Below, piece after piece: positions 23,008 to 33,869 of a stretch of DNA of 64,000 nucleotides (position 1 is the stretch's first letter; the number at the start of each line of letters is the position of its first letter). This DNA comes from Wurfbainia villosa. Its lineage: Eukaryota > Streptophyta > Magnoliopsida > Zingiberales > Zingiberaceae. The stretch lies in the NCBI GenBank assembly GCA_025175895.1, contig CM046004.1, forward strand, positions 18,649,011 through 18,713,010, written 5' to 3'. The notes under the pieces were generated by a model that was given only the letters and a program-made list of their open reading frames with translations, ran no database searches and was not told the DNA's origin. Made by a program: the position numbers and the translations under genes.

Positions 23008-24549
23008 CTACTCTATTATGCACATGCCTAATTTTTGTCTTAGTAGACTAAATTCGGCTTCGAGTAGTGGCTTGGTAAAAAGATCGGCTAGGTTTGACTT
23101 GGATTCCACATATTCGAGTTTAATGGTTCCATTAGCTACATGTTCTCGAATAAAGTGGTGTTTAACTTCTCTATGTTTGGTCCTAGAATGGCAAATAAGA
23201 TTTTTGGTTAAGTTGATGGAGCTAATATTATCTATGTGAGTTTTAATATTGTTGAAGTTTAAGTTAAAGTCTTGGAGAGTGTGCTTCATCCAAAGAAGCT
23301 GAGCTACACACTCACTCATCGCGACGTATTCGGCTTCGATGGTAGATAATGCAACACAGTATTGCTTCATACTGCACCAACTCACTAGACTCGAGGCGAG
23401 AAGTTGACAATAGTCACTCGTGCTCTTCCTATCGAGTTTACTATCGGCATAGTCTGAGTCAGAGTAGTCGATTAGTTCGAACTCGGTAGATCTAGGTTAC
23501 CAAATACCGACGCTTAGCGTGCCCTTTAGATACCTAAAGATCCACTTAACTAATGTTATGTGAGACTCCTTAGCACAAGTTTGGAACCTTGCACACATAC
23601 TTACTGCGAATAATATGTTGGGTCGACTCGCAGTTAAGTATAGAAGACTCCCTATCGCACTCCTATAGTATTTTAGGTCGATGGGATTTCCTTCTAAGTC
23701 GTCTCCTATATTGACAGTAGTTGCCATGGGTGTATTGACGATTTTGGCATCTTGCATTCCAAAACGTTTAATTAATTCTCTAGTATATTTTTGTTGATGT
23801 AAATATATTCCATCCTTAATTTTTTTAATTTGTAGTCCTAGAAAGAAACTCAATTCACCTACTAAATTCATTTCAAATTCTCTTGCCATAAGTGAAATGA
23901 ATTCGTTTAGTAGGATCGAATTGGTTGTTCCGAAAATGATATCATCTACGTAGATTTGGGCTATAAAGATTTCATTACCTACTATTTTTATGAAGAGGGT
24001 TGGATTGACTAGGCCTTGGTTAAACCCTTTTGACTTAAGATAAATTGAAAGTCTCTCGTACCAAGCTCGAGGAGCTTGTTTGAGTCCATAAAGAACTTTC
24101 TTTAGTTTAAGGACATGGTCGGGTTTATCTAGGCTTTCAAATCCTAGGGGTTAGCTAACGTATACCTCTTTTTTAATAAGTCCATTTAAAAATGCTGACT
24201 TGACATCCGTTTGAAATAACTTAAATCCTCGATGTGCAGCGTAGGCTAACAACATTTGAATGGATTCTAGTCTAGCTACGGGAGCATAGGTTTCATCGTA
24301 ATCTAATCCTTCTACTTGACTAAAACCTTTGGCGACTAATCTTGCTTTATTTCTAACTACTTCTCCTTTGTCATCAAGTTTGTTTCGAAAGACCCACCTT
24401 GTTCCAATAACTGATTTATCTTTAGGTGGTGGTACTAATTCCCAAACCTCGTTCCTAGTGAATTGAGCTAGCTCTTCTTGCATTGCAATAATCCAATCGG
24501 GATCAAGAAGAGCTTGTTGAATGGTTTTGGGTTCGATTTTCGAAATCAA
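23008..24549 (-). pseudogene. pol: Element D pol, reverse transcriptase and RNase H
   Basis: From 24549 downward the frame reads MISKIEPKTIQQAL, GTRWVFRNKLDD, KGFSQVEGLDYDETYAPVAR and QTDVKSAFLNG. A stop interrupts at about 24151. The catalytic YVDD lies in the IYVDDIIFG segment near 23935-23955. The connection continues through GELSFFLGLQIKK and RSAIGSLLYLTASRP to about 23497. RNase H follows at 23385-23008 with STIEAEYVA, the HREVKHHFIRE block and the NLADLFTKPL C-terminal motif. At least two stops or frame breaks separate these pieces. Confidence 0.86.
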
Positions 24550-24585
24550 GGAGATTTGACTAAGGTTTCTATAAGATGATCTAGT

Positions 24586-26043
24586 TCAAACCCCTAAGCT
24601 AGGATCACCTATCACTTGGTCGATAGGATGATTCGTTTGAATCCTAATTTGACTTGGGTTAGGGTCACCTATCACTTGGTCAACTGGATGACTTGTTGGA
24701 CTTGGGTTAGGATTGATACTAGACTCAATCTCAGGGTCGGAGTGAAGTATGGTATGAGTTGGTTCGCTAGTTGGTGTTGCTACGGGTTTTGTAGGTTCGT
24801 GTCCTTCATCGAACACTATATCAATAGTTTCTTCAACTCTAAGGGTGTCATGGTTGTATACCCTATAGGCTCTACTTGTAGTCGAGTATCCTAAGAAGAT
24901 TTCGGTACAGGTTTTGGAGGTGAACTTTCCTAGGTAATCCTTAGTGTTCAGAATATGTACCTTACATCCAAATACCCTAAAGTACTTGATGTTAGGTACT
25001 TTGTCGTGATAGATTTCGTATGAGGTCTTAAGGTGCCTCTTTACCAAATGGATCCTATTTTGGACATAGCAAGCCGTACTCATGGCTTCTGCCCAAAACC
25101 TGTCAGGTAGGTTATACTCGTTTAACATTGTCCTACCGGCTTCTTGTAGGGTTCTATTTTTACGTTCGACTAGACCATTTTATTGTGGGGTTCTAGGACA
25201 TGAGAATTCATGGTGATATCCGTTTAGGTTACAGAAATCTGTAAACTTGTGGTTTTCGAATTCACCACCATGATCGTTCCTAAGTCTTTTAATTTTAAGG
25301 TTCTTTTGATTTTCGATTAGTTTAAACAAGTTGATGAGTTGATCTAGGGTATCATTTTTATGTTTGATGAACCTAACCCAGGTAAACCTAGAATAGTCGT
25401 CAATTATGACTAAGCATAATTGACTACCATTAAGTGACTTAGCTCCATGTGAATCGAATAGATCCATATGTAGGAGCTCAAGAACACTTTTGGTTCGTTC
25501 TTGATTAGTTAGTTGATGTTGTGTCCTAGATTGTTTACTTTATTGACAAACATTATAAATTTTATTGTCTAAATTGTTAAGGTTGGGCAAACTTCTGACT
25601 AAGTCACTCTGACTCATCTTATGGATGAGTCTTGGGTGTGAGTGACCGAGTCGTCGGTACCACAACCAAGATTCCTCTTGCTGTGTCATAAGACACTTGG
25701 TTGATGAGTTAGGTAGATTAATAGTATAGATGTTGCTATTCCTAGTTCCTTTAAGGATTGTTTTAGAGGTTTCATTTGTTTTAATTACGCATTCATTTTC
25801 TAGAAATATGACCTTATAGTTATTATCACAAAATTGACTTACGCTAAGTAAATTATATTCGAAATTTTCAACTAGTAAAACATTTTGAATGATAAAGTTT
25901 GAGTTGAGCTCAATATCACCTGATCCAATGATTTTGAGTTTGTCGTTGTTTCCAAAGGCTACCGATCCTTGTCGTTTGAATCGAAGCTTTGAAAACTTAA
26001 GTTGATCCCCGGTCATGTGTCGGGAGCAACCACTATCCAACAT
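24586..26043 (-). pseudogene. pol: Element D pol, protease and integrase
   Basis: The protease begins at about 26043 with MLDSGCSRHMTGD, the copia D-S/T-G active-site context. The zinc-finger region follows (WYRRLGHSHPRLIHK), with a stop near 25540 just after YNVCQ. The integrase core at 25467-25180 has the catalytic Asp in HMDLFD, Asp in IIDDYSRFTW and Glu in NDHGGEFEN, then a stop where PQQNG is usual. The 25128-24586 stretch carries the core end (ARFW-like DRFWAEAMSTACYVQNR) and C-terminal domain with KTSYEIY and FGCKVHILN. Confidence 0.86.
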
Positions 26044-26617
26044 CCATTGATCCTACACGCAAGGTAGTTGGATCGGATATTGGAATTTTTAAAATTTGGT
26101 TGTAAATTATTAGACCTAGATCATCTCACCCATTTCTACATGATCAAACATGTTATCCTTATATGTTCTTGTGAGATGACTTCAATTTTACTTGATTAAT
26201 TTTAATGAATTGAAACTAGTCAACCTTGCGTTAGATTTGGATTTGACCCTAAGCTCATCAAGTCACTTTTTCAAGATCTTGGCTACCAGGTCGTGGTGAG
26301 GCACAGGGGCCTTCTTTGATAAAAAAAATGACCACTTCCTTAGACAAAGCCAATTTCGAGAAAATAGTAACTTGACTCACTTAAGACCACTTCCTGGTCT
26401 AACTAGTCTAGGATACGGTGAGGTAGCTTCAGCTAGTTCCACTCGGTCAAGTGAACCGAACTAGATATGCCTTATCTAGCTCAAGTGCCCAAGACTTCGC
26501 TTTCCTAGCATACTATCATCTCGCCACGTCCTGGTACTATGTTATCAAGTATTGACGAATTATAGTCCCTATCTAACCATTCTAAAAAGAAAATAAAAAA
26601 AACTAAGCATGCAATTT
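26044..26617 (-). other. Stop-filled spacer between D gag and protease
   Basis: About 570 bp without an open frame separate the gag end from the protease. Two blocks recur in E at 32238-32508 and 32620-32646: the GGCCCCTGTGCCTC/CCACGACCTGG segment and a GATCATGTAGAA-GGGTGAGATG segment. On the minus strand it ends GCGTGTAG just before GATCAATGGATG, which resembles a splice acceptor. Confidence 0.65.
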
Positions 26618-28245
26618 CTAAGTAATAGCACGAACAAATTTTGTACTAGCTCCCCCTGGACCATTGAATCGGTTCGGTCTTTCCACATAGTGGATTTGGT
26701 CCTTGGGAATCCAGTACTGGTTAGATCCTAATTGAGAAATCAAAGTGGTCTTAGGGACCCATGCTTGGACATGTATTCTATTTCGACTTACAATTGACAT
26801 ATATGACTTGTTAGTCACATTTGAGCTAAACCCAAGCCCGACCTTGTTGTACACAACCCTTTGCGATCCAAGTAAGAGGTCAAGTCCCTTGGATCCCAAA
26901 GTGAACCTTTCCAACGTGTTCCTAAGATCTTCGACTTGACTTTTCAAGAGTGAGTTATCAACTTCGAGCTTTTCAACTCGAGTTGGTTCCTCCTCTTGAA
27001 CTTGACTAGTCGAAGAGGTTAGGGAGACCTCGTGTTTAAGGAGTTTAACCTCCTTGAACAGGGTCTCGACCTTGGATTCAGACTTAGCTAACTTCCTAGT
27101 TAGAAACTTAATTGCATTGTATAAAGTACTAATGAGAGACCGACTTACCTTGAGAGTATCTCTTGAACTGGATGCATATCCGTGGCTTGTCTTGAATAGA
27201 GATTCGTAGTCCGACTTGTCCTCGGGTTCAGATTCGGACTCCAGTTCCGATTCGGTTGGTTTAGCCATGAAGACGAGGTCATCATCTTCTTCTTCCGATG
27301 CGTCTTCCCACGTAGCATTGAGCCCCTTTTTGAACTTTGGTGCTTTGTTTTTGAGCTTCGGACATTCCGATTTGACATGTCGAAACCTGCTGCATTCATA
27401 GCACCTAACATTAGAACTAGTTTTAGATTTACCTTCATTGGGTTAAGTAACGGGTCATCTTCGACTCTTGATCATCCTTCGAACTAGGTTGACTAGTTCA
27501 GTCTCCATCTCCGGATCGACATCTGACTCGTACTCGTCTTCTTCTTCCTTCGGGTGTGGCTTACTTGCGGGCTTCTTTTTTTGACATGCAATAAGAGCTA
27601 TACCTTTCTCGGGTACCGAATTAGACTGTTCGTGGAGTTCAAATTCTGAAAATAATTCATCTAACCTAATTTTTGATAAGTCCTGAGAAACCTTGAAGGC
27701 ATCCACCATGGATGCCCACAAAGTAGTCCTAGGAAATGAATTCAAGACATACCTTATTAGGTCACGTTTTCGACATTTTGTCCGATGGCGTGCAAGTTAT
27801 TAACGATGTCTTATATCCGGGCATGTAGTTGAGTCACGGTCTCATGTTCCTGCATTTTTAAATTATATAATTTATTAAAAAGAAGGTCTCGTTTCCATAC
27901 CTTTGCTTCGTTGGTTCCTTCGTGTAATTCCACTAATTATGTCCACAATTCCTTTGCACTGATGAAGGGGCCGACACGATTAAGCTCCTCCTTGAACAAG
28001 CCGCATTGGAGGATTTGAGTCGCCTTGGCAATGGCTTCAACTTGTCTTTTTGTAGCATTGGTCTATTGGTCATAATCTAAAGATTCATCCACTTCGTTAG
28101 TTGGAAGTGTGAATCTCGTTTGGATTATGATCCATATCTCGATTTGGGTCTTAAGGAAGCACTCCATCTGACCCTTCCAATAATGGAAGTAATCTCCGTT
28201 GTAAAACGGAGGTCAGACGGTGCTAAAACCCTCGAGATAGGCCAT
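26618..28245 (-). pseudogene. gag: Element D gag (SIRE-like), interrupted
   Basis: The start is the ATG whose complement is 28243-28245 (MAYLEGFST), equivalent to J gag. A TGA follows within ten codons, and further stops lie at about 28070, 27860 and 27780. Recognisable pieces are FPRTTLWASMVDAFKVS and ELFSEFELHEQSN (27745-27455), the CCHC knuckle CYECSRFRHVKSEC (about 27405-27364), an acidic stretch, a coiled-coil-like region, and the C-terminal SQRVVYNKVGLGF and YWIPKDQIHY blocks ending at 26618. Gag C-terminal length is typical of SIRE-type elements. Confidence 0.82.
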
Positions 28246-28460
28246 TGATACAAAAACAAGAGCAAGAAAAATGAAGAAGAAACCTAGGAACAACAAAAGC
28301 AAGCGGAATGTACCAAGACTCGCGTCTTGGATTAGTAGTGCGGGAGAAAATCTAAACGAATGAAAGAGCTTGTAAAAAATTCGAAATAAACAGAAATAAA
28401 AATGAAAATAAATCTATAAAAAAAACTAGATTGGTGGTTTCTCCAAATCTTAGCACCCCC

Positions 28461-28473
28461 GGCTCTGATACCA
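28461..28473 (-). other. Element D primer-binding site
   Basis: The complement of GGCTCTGATACCA is TGGTATCAGAGCC, matching initiator tRNA-Met, two bases inside the right-hand LTR. Confidence 0.88.
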
Positions 28474-28475
28474 AT

Positions 28476-29561
28476 TGTTGGATCGATTAGAGTGCTAGAG
28501 GGGAGGGGGGTGAATAGCGCAAGACAAAATTTGTTCGTTCGATATAAAATGTGAGTGAGAGCAAATGCAACGGAAAGGAAAAAGTACTCATTTGTTTTTA
28601 CTTGGTTCAAAGCCTTAGGCTGCTAGTCCAAGGCCCTAACGGTCCTAGACCGCGTACGAAGGGCAAAACACTAAAAACACTCCTCCTCGTTAGAGGTAAG
28701 AGTAAGGGAATACAATCGATGAAAAAGCTCAAGGTAGAGGGACACTCCCCCTCTCCTTGTTACGATTAAAACATGATAAATAAAGATTTATAGATGACAA
28801 TAAGAGAGAAAACCAACGACTAAATAAAGTAAGAAAGTTAGGCACTTGTCGTCGGAGATGCGGTAGCACTTCGTCGTCGTAGAAGAGTATCGTAGGGGAG
28901 GCTTTTTGGAGAGATTTTGATGATGGAAATAGGGTGGAGAACCCCTACTTTTATAGCCTTGGAAACCGTAGACGTTCACATTTTCAACCAATGAGAGCAA
29001 GCCTCCTATCCCTTCAAAAATGGAGATAAGCTTTGACTCTCCTCGAAGTTGATCCTTGACCAACAGTCGACTGCTACCCTTACCAGTCGACTGTTGATGG
29101 ATCAGTCGATTGATACAAGCCCTCAGTCGACTGATGGTAGGTTTTCCAACTGCAATGAAGAGTTAGCTCAAAAATACAGTTAATACAAATAAATTAAATG
29201 GCCATATACCATCCGATCTCGACTTAGACCTTCCATGGGAGGTCTTGGTCGGATCATCGCCTAAGAATGTCCCCGTACAGAGGACACGACTTTCCTTGTG
29301 CTCACTCATACGAGGTTACCTCAACATTTACCTTGTAGCTTCTGCTTTCAGCCTTCCACCTGATTCCTTTGTCTCCCTCCGAAGTCATTCCGGTGTCGCC
29401 CGACCATCATGGCTCCCTCCGGGTGTCGCTGACCTTCAGCTCTAGCTTTAGAACTTTTCTGCACACTTAATTTAGCTCGTGAGATAACAAAATGAGCTTA
29501 ACTTTGTATCATTTGCTATAATCAAAACTCAAGTTCGACTTAGGTGCCTACTGCACAAATA
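28476..29561 (-). repeat. Element D 5' LTR (right side)
   Basis: It is a 1086-bp partner of 21249-22345. Palindrome copies are at 29064-29073, 29084-29093 and 29123-29132, with a variant near 29102. The terminal CA (plus orientation) has changed to TA at 29560-29561. Confidence 0.88.
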
Positions 29562-29566
29562 ATTGT

Positions 29567-29637
29567 CATTCTATTTTCTTAGACACTAGGGTATTGGATA
29601 CCGAGTTTGGTTCACATATATGTAATAACATACATGG
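29567..29637 (+). pseudogene. pol: Element C protease fragment
   Basis: This 71-bp remnant encodes CHSIFLDTRVLDTEFGSHICNN, a protease active-site region in which the catalytic Gly is replaced by Glu (DTE for DTG). It is isolated between element D and element E. CATGG at its right end is the E target-site duplication. Confidence 0.78.
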
Positions 29638-30704
29638 TGTTGGTGCAGGGGTACTAGATAATAAAACTTTGATTTTGATGATGACAAAAATTCAAAGTTA
29701 AACTATTTTGTTATCTCATGTGACATGCTAAGTGTGCAGGAAGTGTTTAAGCTAAGCTAAAGGTCGAGCGACACCAGGAGAATCTCAAGTCGAGAAACCA
29801 TGGTGGTCGGATGACACCAGGAGAACCTCAGGGAGTCGAGGAACCTCGGTGGTGACCAAAAGCTAAGCGACAGGTCAAGAGGAACAAAGGTAAGCTCCGT
29901 GTGTGGAGCGGTAGTAAGGACGCGTCCTCGGTTAGAGGGCAATCCTAGGCATCGATCCGACTAAGTCTTCCGGAGAAATGCCAAAGTTAAGATCGGACAG
30001 TCAAAGGACTGTTACACTTCATGGCATTATGCATCTATTGTGCTAACCTTGTGTTGCAGGAATTCTCAAGTGCAGCAGTCGACTGGAGATGTCAACAGTC
30101 GACTGAAGGCAGCTGACTGCTAAGAGGATCAGTCGACTGATGTCGACGAATCATCCCAGTTCACAAGGTCAAAGAGATAGAGATTGATGTCGCCACCTCA
30201 GGATAAGATAAGCTGCCACCTCAAGATAAGATCCACGAGTTTTGGATTTGGATTGGGAAAAATTCCAAGGGACAAATCTATAAAAGGAGGGGATGACTCA
30301 AACCCAAATTCAAGAATCTCCCAAGTGCTCGTGCTCTCCTTTGTGCTACAATGCTACTTCGACCGTGCGCCGTCTTCTAATTAATTATTGGTATTATTGT
30401 TATCTTTTTGTACTTAATTTGTATAAGGACTGGTAAGGTGGTTGCCGACCTTATAATCATTGTAATCGTCTTGTCTCTTACCTCTAACGAGGAAGAGACT
30501 TTTAGTGATTTCCCTTCGGAAGCGATCAAAGATCGCAGGGCCTTGAATTAGCAGCCGGTGGGCTGTGAACCAAGTAAAAAAGCTTTGTGTCCTTCTTGTG
30601 TTTGTCTTTTATTTTTCCGCTGCGTACTTGGTTTTAATCCTCGAAAAAGAAAAGTTTTCACGAACGCTATTCACCCCCCTTTAGCGATTCGTTTCGATCC
30701 AACA
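29638..30704 (+). repeat. Element E 5' LTR
   Basis: It is 1067 bp, TGTTGGTGCAGGGG to GATCCAACA. Two copies of a roughly 43-bp unit (GACACCAGGAGAA core) occur near 29767-29850. CAGTCGACTG lies at 30076, 30096 and 30130, with TATAAAAG at 30279-30286. The U5 end GCTATTCACCCCCCTTTAG is shared with the other SIRE-like LTRs. Confidence 0.88.
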
Positions 30705-30720
30705 AGTGGTATCAGAGCGG
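30705..30720 (+). other. Element E primer-binding site
   Basis: TGGTATCAGAGC at 30707-30718 follows the LTR end directly and matches initiator tRNA-Met. Confidence 0.85.
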
Positions 30721-30883
30721 GGGCACTCAGATTCGGTGCAACCACCGGTCGAGCATTTTCTTTTCATTATTTTTATTTTTATTTTTAAATATCTCCCACA
30801 CTACAAATCCAAGACCAAGTCTTGGGACTTTTTGGGTTATTTTTTTTTTTGCGAGTTTTAGAAAATCGTTGACCGAGCCAACC

Positions 30884-31210
30884 ATGGAAGAGTCTCCCAT
30901 AAGGCCTAAAGGTATCAATGTCAATTTAAATTTTAAATTGCATATTATTTGCTTCAAGTACAGGGAGAGAGGACACTATAAAAATAAGTGTCATACTCGT
31001 AAGACTCGAATGGTGCAACCGGCAGCAAAGGAGACACCATTGCCAGGAGTCCGGAAGAACAAGGAGCACATCAAGTGCTTCGGGTGCGAAAGATTCGGTC
31101 ACTACAAGAATCGGTGTCCGGAAAAAAAGGTTAGTAAAGTTAATAATTTTGAAAAGTTGAATTTTAGAATAGTTGATAATTTAGATAAATTGTGTAATTT
31201 TGTCAATTAA
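30884..31210 (+). CDS. Element E mini-gag with two zinc knuckles
   Basis: An ATG in good context (ACCATGG) opens a 108-codon frame, starting MEESPIRPKG. It encodes two CCHC-type knuckles. The first, CFKYRERGHYKNKC, has Tyr in place of the second Cys and may not bind zinc. The second, CFGCERFGHYKNRC, is intact. The capsid (UBN2) domain of normal gag is absent, so this is a nucleocapsid-only remnant, or a trimmed protein that could bind element RNA. The upstream frame is also open but lacks an ATG. The frame ends in an AT-rich stretch. Expression is unknown. Confidence 0.5.
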   Translation: MEESPIRPKGINVNLNFKLHIICFKYRERGHYKNKCHTRKTRMVQPAAKETPLPGVRKNKEHIKCFGCERFGHYKNRCPEKKVSKVNNFEKLNFRIVDNLDKLCNFVN

Positions 31211-32103
31211 TTAATACAATTAATAATTCAACTAATAAAAAATTAATTAATTTAGATTTAATTAGTTTAAATAATAATAATAACAATATCATGGAAGAAA
31301 ATGATTAAATTAATCTAACATTTGATAAAATTAACCAAGAGATTAATCAAATATTTAGTTTAATCAACATAGATCTAGATCAAGTCAACGAAAAAACCAA
31401 CCTAGGACTTAATCAGAATAATCAAACACTTGATCAGAATAATTAAACCATAGGACAGAATCATCAAATCCTAGATCTGATTAATCTAGATAATTCCGAA
31501 TTAAAAAAATTCTTTTTTGAAAAATTCAACCATAAAAAATTCGAAATTAACTTTAAAAAATCCCAAAGATAATCTAAATAATTCTAATAATAATTCTACC
31601 TTAAAAAACTCTAACAATCTTATCTTAAATAATTCTATAATTCTAATAATGATTCTACCTTTAAAAACTCTAACAATCTTATCTTAAATAATTCTAATAA
31701 TAATTCTACCTTTAAAAATTCTAATAATCTTATCTTGAATAATTCTAATAATTTTAATAATTCTATTTTTAAAAATTCTAATAATCTTATCTTAAAAAAT
31801 TCTAATAATTCTACTTTTAAAAAGTCTAATAATCTTATCTTGAAAAAGTCTAATAATATTATTTTGAAAAATTCCAATAATCCTATTTTAAATAATTCAC
31901 AATCTAACTTAATTAAAAATTCAAAATTAGATAATCAAACCAATAAAATTAATTATAATAGAGTACCATTTGATTATACACAAATTAATAATCTAGTAAT
32001 TAAACCTTCAACTTTTAAAAATTCAACTAATAAATATGCAAACCTAATTATAATAAAGTATCTTATAACTATGGAACAAATAAAAGTCTACCCAAGAAAA
32101 TAA
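31211..32103 (+). repeat. Asn-codon-rich AT repeat in element E
   Basis: About 900 bp rich in AAT/AAC codons. A 48-59 bp unit (TTCTACCTTTAAAAA, then TCTAATAATCTTATCTT) recurs with starts at about 31594, 31653, 31704, 31761 and 31809. One frame (31735-32103) is open and reads as N-S-N-N-L-I-L-K-type repeats. Three of the four spacings are multiples of three. Upstream copies are interrupted by stops. It may be a degenerate low-complexity gag extension. Confidence 0.7.
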
Positions 32104-32189
32104 CCATTTCTTTAAATTGATTGAATGTAGCTTGCTCATGCATACATATCATTATCATGCTTATTTTGTCATGTCATACATACTAGTTT

Positions 32190-32660
32190 TAAATTAACTC
32201 TCATAGAATAGTTAGATAGGAAATAATTAATTAATCTTGACAACATAGTATCAGGACGCGGTGAGATGATAGTACGTTAAGGAAACGAAGTCAAGTGTAT
32301 CCGAGTTGGATAAGGAGTATCTAGCTTGGTGCATTTAACTAAGTGAAATTAACTGAAGCTACCTCACCACATCCTAAACTAGTTAGACCAGGACGTAATC
32401 CTAAGTGAATTAAGTGTGTAATTTCCTAAGTTGGCTTTGTCTAAAGAAGTGATCATTGTTCCAATCAAAGAAGGCCCCTGTGCCTCGCCACGACCTGGAA
32501 GCTCTCTATTGAAATGTTCACTGAACTAACTAAAGGTTAAATCTGAATCTAATCCAAGGTTAATTAATTTCTAAGGCATTAAATTAAATTCATCTCACAA
32601 TACCTATAAGGATAACTTGGTTGATCATGTAGAATGGGTGAGATGGTAAGGACAACAAAT
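32190..32660 (+). other. Spacer in element E homologous to the D gag-protease spacer
   Basis: The stretch shares ordered blocks with the complement of 26120-26560 in D: ACATAGTA-CAGGACG-GGYGAGATGATAGTA, AACTGAAGCTACCTCACC, CTAGTTAGACCAGGA, GGCCCCTGTGCCTC-CCACGACCTGG and GATCATGTAGAA. It has no open frame. Confidence 0.7.
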
Positions 32661-33059
32661 TGAAAATGGTTTTGAAAATGATTTCAAAATTTATATACAC
32701 ATAAATAGATTCTTAAAACTATTTTTATTGGTTTCCATGATTGTTGTGTGTAGTTATATGTAGTTTTCAAAACAACTATGCTTCTTAAAATGATGGTTAG
32801 TTGACCAATACTGAACGTCTAAATCCTTAGGTCAACTTTAGACACCTAGACCCTCTGGACACTTAGGTGAGCCTTCCTTGTGGCCAACAAGGATGTCCTA
32901 AGAGTTTGTCAGACAAAAGGGGAAACCCTCTAGATAAGCCTTCCTTGTGGCTAACAAGGATATTAGGTTAAGGGGGAGGTTCTAATTGGATAATCATCAT
33001 AGAAGTTGTTAAAAAAATATATTTTTTTAAAAAAATCGCCAATACTTTCTAAATTTAAA

Positions 33060-33350
33060 TCCTTCTCTTTTTTTATTCACCTGAGGTATCGGGCTTATGC
33101 CCACTAGTCCTCATTGCCAACTGGCCTGTCCCCATGGAGTTTTCCCATCGGCCGACGAGGATAAATCAGGGTGATGGGTGGCCTATCGCAAGAGGGTCTC
33201 ATGGGCGCCTGATGGGGCGACCATGCTGGGACGAGGGGGGATGGGGGGCATCGTGCACCACCACCTGCACAGCGCGTGCAGCCAGGGTGGAATCGACCCT
33301 AGGCCGTTTCAGAGGAGAGCTCCGCTTGTAACCACCACGCCGAGCCCCTT
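33060..33350 (+). other. GC-rich island inside element E
   Basis: A block of about 290 bp is much richer in G and C than the surrounding AT-rich interior. It includes GGGCGCCTGATGGGGCGACC and a run around GACGAGGGGGGATGGGGGGC. Two overlapping short frames (33134-33331, 33178-33486) exist but show no family I recognise. It could be a captured host fragment or an original spacer. Confidence 0.5.
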
Positions 33351-33869
33351 TGATAATATGCCAAGGGGGAGAAAAGACTTAAGTTGGACAAACTTAGTAT
33401 CTAGCTACCTCCAGTTTGGCATAATACCCAATAGACACGAGCCTTTAAATTTTTTTTTTTTTAAATTCTTTCTCAAAATTTTATAACAATATTAAAGGTT
33501 AGGGGGTCACATCTTAACCTAGAATATACATTGTTGGTGCAGGATCTAGAAACCTAAACTCCCAAACTCTTAAGTATTAAAGGGAGTTAAACATATTAAA
33601 TCAACTTGATTAGCATGTTTAAAAATTCTATTTCTTGGCAATGTACCCCTTATAAAGTTATTTTTGATATATGTCAAAGGGGAAGAGAGGATAAAGTTAA
33701 GAGGTTACTTACTTTTTCTTTCCCAAAAAGTAATTATTTTTCAAAACTCACCTAGAGTTAAGGGGGAGGTACCCTTAAGGGGGAGGTTTTGAAAAATGAT
33801 TGTTCAATGCTTACTGCTTATTTTCTCTTAACTTTGAATTGGTTTGCCATAGATAAAAAAGGGGGAGAT

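Larger units (their letters stand above)
21249..29561 (-). mobile_element. Element D: complete SIRE-like copia element, minus strand
   Basis: LTRs at 21249-22345 and 28476-29561 bracket a minus-strand primer site (28461-28473), gag, protease, integrase, RT and RNase H in copia order. Flanking 5-mers ATTAT (21244-21248) and ATTGT (29562-29566) differ by one G-to-A change; A, which lacks the insertion, reads ATTGT there. The gag family, long LTR-proximal spacers and LTR style relate it to J, E, F and G. Several stops and frameshifts mean it is no longer autonomous. It interrupts element C between gag and protease. Confidence 0.9.

Noticed and set aside
33134..33486. Two overlapping ORFs in the GC-rich island of E as a captured gene
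   Set aside because: No start context, domain or splice structure could be recognised, so I report only the compositional island.
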